64,000 nt of DNA, taken from Sodiomyces alkalinus F11 (taxonomy: Eukaryota; Ascomycota; Sordariomycetes; Glomerellales; Plectosphaerellaceae). Location of the stretch: NCBI RefSeq assembly GCF_003711515.1, contig NW_021167081.1, forward strand, positions 2,447,170 to 2,511,169, given 5' to 3'. The position numbers and the translations under genes were made by a program. Below are positions 58,200 through 64,000 of the stretch, piece after piece. The notes beneath the pieces were generated by a model. That model saw nothing but the letters and a program-made list of their open reading frames with translations. It made no database searches and was not told the origin of the DNA. Position 1 is the first letter of the stretch, and every line of letters begins with the position of its first letter.

Positions 58200-61100
58200 G
58201 TTCCCGTATATCCATCACGCCCCCCTAGGACCTGAATATCTTAAATTTCTCGCCGTATAACGCTTTCGTTAATCCGTCAGCTACTATTTCCACGCTCGTA
58301 ACGTACGTTACGAGTATTTACCCTTATTCCTTTACTTAACGTAATTAGTGGCCGTGGATATCGACGTGGCGGAGGCGCGTTATCAACGTGCTGATCTCTT
58401 AATTAACTAATCGAATCGTTTAGTTATTATCGTATAAGATCCTTAATTCCGGATCGTTAAATTCCACTGCTATACTAAGTCATAGGCGTTATATAAAGAT
58501 ACCCTCTTTTATACCTTATGCTAACGCTAATAGCTCTGCTTCCATTATAGACGTCGTGACCGTATCCTGCTTATTAGCGCGCCACGCTATTAAACCGCTA
58601 AATAAGCGTATCACGTACGCTTAACTACTCTTTCGATCAAGGGTATTATCCGAAAATAAGGCGTTAGTGTAGATTTCGATAGTATCGCTACCCCCTAGTT
58701 CTAACGTAAACGATTAGCTATTAATTAGATAGAGGATTAGATAATTGGCGGCCTTATAGTAAATAGGCCCTGGCTTAACGTTAAACCGGTATAGCCTAGA
58801 TTCTATAAACGCGATATCAGGCCGCGATATCACTACTACGTATAGTATAGATCCTATCTTCTATTAATAGCTTTTAACGTTAGTCGAGGTCCCTAAATAG
58901 GGTAGTAGCTCTATAACCTTAATTAGGTGCGTTAGGTGATAGTTACTGCTATGCTTACTATTCGGCTTTAATAGGCGTTCTAACTTAGTAATATAGTCGC
59001 GTTATAATAGCTAGATTTTACGGGCGACGTGGTCGCGAATAACCTTAATACCGAGGAACCACTATAGAGGATCGCCACCTTATAGGTTATAGTAGCATTA
59101 CAGGTTATTAACGGCCTGCTCTATCTACGCCTTATAATATTCCTTATAAGTAATAACGATATCGTTAACGTAGAAGAACAGGATTAAACCGCGGCGTAGA
59201 AAATACCACGGTTCTTACGGCACTATCTAGAAGCCGTCCGCTAAAAGGATAGCCGAAAAGTGCTTTTACTAAAGTAGTAGAGACTCCTTAAGTCTATATA
59301 ACGCTTTTTTTAGGTGTAAACGACTCTTAGGGGCTAGCAAGCCTAGCGGCGGGTATATAAAGATATTATAGGGGAGGGGCGCGTGTATAAACGCGTTTAT
59401 AACGTTAAATTATAATAGCGTAAGGTTAAATCGGGCGGCGATAGCTATTAACGCGCGGAATAACCGTCCGGCTAGTATTACTACGTACGTCTCCTCGAGC
59501 GAGGATTAATACTACTAATCTCCTCGTACCACAAGCCTTACCTGATATTTATATAGAAATCTATGTTTATCGAACTTATATATTATCACCTATATCGAAT
59601 TAAGAACCTGATATCTATCTACTACGGACGCCGGTACCCGTATCCACGACCCTATCTCCTCGTGGCTCCGTAGGAAGTCTTCTTATGCCTATCGGAATAG
59701 GTGGCTGTAAGGGTGCGAGGGTATATCGCGAGGGTTCTTCGGAGGAGGAAGGAGGTCTTTACGGTGGATCTTTACGGCCGCCGGGGTAACCGCCGGAGTT
59801 ATATTTCCCGAGATAGCCTCCCGAGATATACTTCTAGTGGCTATTACCGGGGCCGTGGATTCGTAGGGTATTATTAAGCGTCGTTATAACGCTATAGGCG
59901 TGGACCTTTTTAACCATAATTTAGTTAGCAGAGTCCTATTTAATATATATATATTAGGGGCGTAACGGCTAGCGTTAAATACTATAACCTAATAGTCTCT
60001 TTTCCAGCTATCTCCTTACCGAATTAGTTACGCTCCTTTATTTAATCGGAGCCCTATAGCCGTAGCTATAGGGGCATCGTACTACCGTGTTCTATTATCC
60101 TAGAACCCTACGGCCGTAGGGGTATCACGGTTTCCTAATATAACGGCTACTATTAGCGCTATAATCGATAGCGGGGTTACTAGTAGAGTAGGAAGTAATA
60201 GATCGGGCGGATATAGACGGTGATTAGGCGCTATACCGGCTAAATCACACTATTCGTGACCTAAATCTTATCCTGATTAACTCGAGATAGCCTTCTCTAC
60301 CCCCTCACGGCCGGGTATTACGGACTATAACCTTAACGGTAAAGCCGTCGAGGAAGGGGATCCAGGGGCGTTTATCCCCGGATCTAATAATTTAAAATAA
60401 GCATTTATATAAAGGGGGGGGTCTTTAGCTTATACGTCCATAAACGGCCGTGAATCTCTAGCCCTCTCCTACTCGATCTAACTAATTAGGTCTTCTAATT
60501 ACTCCTCGGTTAATTAACGGAGGTCGTCCTTAAAGGTGGCGATATCGCCGTTCAAGAAGGCGCGTTCGTTAAAATCCATATCGCGCGTTCGAATAACGCG
60601 GTTATAGCGGCGTAGGCTAGGCACCCAGATACGGAAGATATTAGTAGAATCGTAGCCGATAAGGTAGCCGATATATACGCGTAGAGCAATACGATTTAAT
60701 AGCTTATTAGCCGCCTTTTAGGCGTCCTTTATTATCGCGTACGCCTTATAGCTATAGGCTCGAAGGTGTGATAAAATCGGCTTCTTTTTAAAGAGGACCT
60801 CGTATAGCGTTTTCTAGTCCTTATTATTATACTGCCTTCGTGGCGTTCGGTTATAGACGTACGCGGCCGTGGGAATAGCCTTAGGCTATATAAACGGCGG
60901 TAGTTTTACGTGGATATTTATCGCACGACCCTTCGAAATAACCACGGTAGCAGCGCGTTCGGCACCCCTATTCTACGCTTAAGTATCGGTAGTAGAGGCC
61001 TCTAAAAGGATGCCCTCTTTATGCAGGAATTAGGTGATATCGTGGGATTAAGTTAGCTTATTATTAGATTCGAAAACGCGCACCTTATAGCCTAACTGGC

Positions 61101-63250
61101 GGTCTACCCACGCGAGGAATTCCTTAATTATTATAAGGATATCCACTGCTAGCTTACTCTTTATAACGTAGGTGGCCGTAAAGCCACTATAACGGTCGGT
61201 GAAAAATATAAACCGTGAGTCTCCGTCGGACGTTCGGTTAAAATCCGTGAAATTAATCGCCCACCGCTCCCCTGCAGAAGTAGGTGCGCTACAAGGGTGC
61301 CTACTAACGTGCCGCTTTATCTTTATAAGCTTATAGGCCTCGTAGTTAATAGTTATTAGTCCCTTGATTTTAACCCCCTGCGTCTGCTCTTCTAGGTGCC
61401 GAAGTGGTTTAGGGCCTATATGCCCTAGCCGCAGATACTATAGGATACCCTTTACAGTGCTTAGATATCGTACCGTCGATTTATAGACGACTTCTCGGGT
61501 GGTAGAAGAAGAAGAAGAGTCTAGAAAAGCAGCCGTAGATCGGTTAGAGGGCACGTATTTAATAACGGTTTAATCGAAGCGGTGACTTAGCTAGCATAGT
61601 ATAGATCTATCGGAACGCCGAATATAGTTACTTAGTGGCTTCTAATCCTACTAGTATCCTCGAAGACGTAGGCGTTAGTTAGAGATTAAATTATAGGTAC
61701 AATCCTCGCAGTATACGACGTTTAATAGCCTAAAATCAAGGCCTCCTATTAGTCCGTTTAATCTTATAGTCACGTTACCGTAACCTTTAATAGGCAGGGA
61801 TAAACTGCCTACGACCACGTAGTCTCCCGGCGTGGCGGGTATAGATTCAGAAAAACGGGAAAAATCATTAAATATATAAATAGTGGCGCCGGAATTAAGG
61901 ACAGCAGAGGTTCGAAGAGGGTAACTAGCAGTAGTGCCAGCCGTAAAGGTGGCTGCGTGGGAGACGCCGTTACGGACGCTGCTATAGTTAAGTCACGCCT
62001 CTTTAAGCTGTATAGAGTCCCGGCTTATATCCTTCTTCACCTTCTTTACGGCGCGTAGTTCTTCCACTTCCGCGCGCAGCGAGGGGTTATATTTAAGGAT
62101 CTGTTAGACGGTTATTTTAGTGCTCCCGAAGGGTGTTTAATCGTTATATACCGTATCCGGGAATAGATAGAAGCAGGCGTTAATATCGTGGCCAGGTATA
62201 GCGTACACGCGGCAGATCTAACCTCTCTGCAGAGCAGATTAGCGGCGTTTAGAAGAGGAATAGTTAGCTAAAGCAGGTAAAGCAGCTAAAGGAACTGAAG
62301 GTGTGGCTGTAGATACCGCGGTAGTGGGATTTTTAGCTTTATTCTTCCCACGGCCGCCCTTCTTATATGGCTTAGCCGTGGTCTCTAAGGTATTTTCACC
62401 CTCTTCGCTTCCAGTATATAGTGTAGGGAATACTATAGTGCGGTAGCTACCGCGTTTACCTTAGTCTTTAAGTCTGGTGTTAATATACTTCTGACCGAGG
62501 GTGTAAAGGTCTTCGGGTACCACTACCTAGTTATCCACTAGGCGGCCCTCGGCCTTAGTCTAATCGCGGCCGGTATAGGGGCGTATGCCTTTAAAGAAGT
62601 CTATAACCTATATATACGCGGCGGGCTTTAAACCGGTATCTTTATAGCTTTATAGCAGTAGCTACTACTTATCTAACTACTCCCCGAGCTTCTTAAGGCT
62701 ATTTGCAGGATAACGAGTATGCTCGATATACTCTTCGTGGGTGTCGGTTTAGCGGGTGGCTAGGTACTAATCCGTATCGCGTTTAACGGTTTCGTATACT
62801 TTACGAGGTATACCTCCTCGTAGTAGTTATCTACGGCTTTAGTCGATAGTATTAACCTGCTAGGTTAGTATAGCATTAATCCCCTTTAGGTAGTTATCGT
62901 ATTACGCTTATAGAATCTTCCAGCGCGCGATTTCGATATCGTACGCCTTCTGGCCGGTGTCCGTTAGGTCGAGATATTACGTAGGCGTACGCCTAGGTGT
63001 TATAAAGGGGAAAGAGCCGTAATCCGGTATTATAGGCTCCTCGGGGGACTAAGTCGGATCGACTAGGCGGAGAAACCTCTACACGTTATTATAGGTGGTA
63101 ACCGATTCGTATAGGCGTCGTTAGAGCTCCTAATCCTTATGGGTTTTATACGTAATAGGGCTAAGATACGATATCTTAATAGTTATTTATAGATTAACAC
63201 GCTATATTGGCGTAGCTAGATAGCGTATCAAATCGGTAGTAGTGGTAGAG
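58200..63250 (-). pseudogene. gag-pol of copia element F
   Basis: Read right to left: gag body about 63110-62470 (KAYDIEIARWKIL, FFKGIRPYTGRD); CRVYAIPGHDINACF zinc-knuckle-like segment near 62217-62173; protease: SAVLNSGATIYIFNDFSRF (61908-61852), Asn for the catalytic Asp; pre-integrase LRLGHIGPKPLRHLEEQTQG (61440-61381); integrase WAINFTDFNRTSDGDSRFIF (61262-61203), KGRAINIHVKLPPF; linker 60600-59700; RT to about 59000 with YVND at 59172-59161 for YVDD; RNase H: IEIYTNALFSDNTLDRKSS (58682-58626), TTSIMEAELLALA, then VADGLTKALYGEKFKIF at 58305-58255. Stops at Gln/Trp codons. Its linker is the parent of the fragment at 7.2-8.0 kb. Confidence 0.93.
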
Positions 63251-63292
63251 GTAAAAAGGTAGGTGGTTCACTTAGTAATTAAGACTCTTAAT

Positions 63293-63495
63293 TATCAGAT
63301 AAAGCGTAGTTACAATCGTTATAAAATAGGTTAAAATTAATTAAGGTAATTATGTATAATTATAACTGTCTCAGACCGTCAGGGAACCACTACCACCGTA
63401 TTTCATATGGTGCAGATTCTGTACGCGTCCACCCGGATTATACCCTTAGCAATCCTGCCCATTACGTAACCGAAAAGACTGTGGTCTGTTCGACA
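63293..63495 (-). repeat. Right (5') LTR of copia F
   Basis: 203 bp, tatcagataaagcg to tctgttcgaca. The opening TG has become TA. Differences from the left LTR are mostly transitions of the RIP type (tcaaaa/ttaaaa, ttgattgaggca/ttaattaaggta). The 80-codon plus frame here is fortuitous. Confidence 0.95.
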
Positions 63496-64000
63496 CTTCA
63501 AACCTCTATTAGACTGATTTCTCTGATTTTTCTGGGCTTTTATAAGCAGGGCCTTCGAGGTAGAAGAGTCGATTTTCTTCGATGCGTTTATTAGTTCCGT
63601 AACAATTTTATCGAATATATAACTCTCGATATCGTGCCGAAGAGCCTACGTAATCTATTCGGTGACTACGTCGTAATGCTTATTTAGGCGGTTTAGAGTC
63701 CAGGTAAAAACCACCTTATCTAGTAGTATAATATCCCTTCCTTAAAGAATCATTAGTCTTTCTTAGACCTTATATAGAAAGTCCTCGAGCGTGGGGAATT
63801 CTGAGATATCTAGGTTAAAAAACAACGTAAGGATAATATAGTCTACTTAAAAACCCTTTTTCTCTTATAGAGATTGAAGTTTTTCCTAGATTTCTAAAGT
63901 AAAATTAAGGTCCTAAACCTATATTAGGGGCCCATCTTATAAAGTGGAGAGTAAATCTCTAATAGTCTTTGAATCTTCCTCTTTTACTTTATTAAAGGTA
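63496..64000 (-). pseudogene. Copia element D gag body (continues beyond window)
   Basis: Read right to left from 64000: FNKVKEEDSKTIRDLLSTL (63996-63940), then ISEFPTLEDFLYKVxERL (63813-63757), FTWTLNRLNKHYDVVTE (63702-63652), SYIFDKIVTELINASKKIDS (63625-63566), KALLIKAQKNQRNQSNRGLK (63556-63497). The last residue joins directly to KNLFCSNC of the zinc knuckle at 57834 once copia F is removed. Capsid-like helices of a Ty1/copia gag. The 5' end and LTR are outside the window. Confidence 0.8.

Larger units (their letters stand above)
57835..63495 (-). mobile_element. Complete copia element F nested in copia D
   Basis: Flanked by two 203-bp LTRs in direct orientation, TGTCAG...GTTCGACA, with cttct before and cttca after (5-bp target duplication with one change). 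gag-pol lies between on the minus strand. Joining the two flanks restores the copia D gag frame across the zinc knuckle, which proves insertion into D. Total 5,661 bp, normal for Ty1/copia. Confidence 0.95.

Noticed and set aside
57879..63594. Two similar plus-strand frames starting MYNCNC/MYNYNC-like
   Set aside because: They fall inside the paired LTRs of copia F; their similarity is LTR identity, not a gene family.

Overview
This window looks like a repeat-only block from a filamentous ascomycete (Pezizomycotina) genome that has undergone repeat-induced point mutation (RIP). Almost every stretch is rich in TpA and poor in CpA/TpG, while CpG, CpC and CpT persist. Long coding frames can be followed for kilobases, but they are broken by TAG/TAA at positions where the family has Gln or Trp, and Cys/His codons have become Tyr. 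I see no intact gene, no rRNA or tRNA gene, no CRISPR array and no convincing host gene; every long frame I can identify belongs to a transposable element. Kingdom and phylum are inferred from the RIP signature and the element families, not from a marker gene.

Layout. 1-4400 (+): Ty3/gypsy chromovirus pol. 5020-7010 (+): long RIP-broken frame of unknown function with Gln-periodic and hexapeptide repeats. 7218-8029 (+): fragment of a Ty1/copia element also present at 59.7-60.5 kb. 8030-22203: two copies of one gypsy element head to tail, sharing the middle LTR (LTR-internal-LTR-internal-LTR). gag-pol runs on the minus strand, and each copy carries a long extra frame on the opposite strand near its 3' LTR. 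22204-24440 (+): copia-type gag and protease plus a Ser/Thr-rich linker. About 24450-31592: a Helitron with a RepHel gene (+), an accessory gene on the minus strand with a possible intron, and 3' hairpins. 31.6-33.05 kb: direct repeats, a 24-bp tandem repeat and a foldback element. 33.2-35.64 kb: PIF/Harbinger-type element with convergent Myb/SANT-like and transposase frames. 35644-35997: one copy of a 355-bp repeat. 36.1-37.9 kb: two repeat-bearing frames, divergently arranged. 38.2-43.2 kb (+): second chromovirus. 43.5-46.07 kb: divergent frames and a third chromodomain integrase end. 46.4-52.4 kb (+): gag-like frame and copia pol, split by the second 355-bp repeat (5-bp target duplication). 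53.1-64.0 kb (-): a copia element (D) whose gag is split at its zinc knuckle by a complete copia element (F, 57835-63495) with paired 203-bp LTRs.

The parts relate by nesting, not by operon. F sits in D, the 355-bp repeat sits in the copia of 46-52 kb, the Helitron seems to split a copia linker, and the tandem gypsy array abuts a copia fragment. RIP has removed catalytic residues in most polymerases: the RT Asp pair is intact only in the second tandem gypsy copy and in copia D. Coordinates of degenerate frames are hand-read and approximate (tens of bases); LTR and hairpin ends are exact readings.
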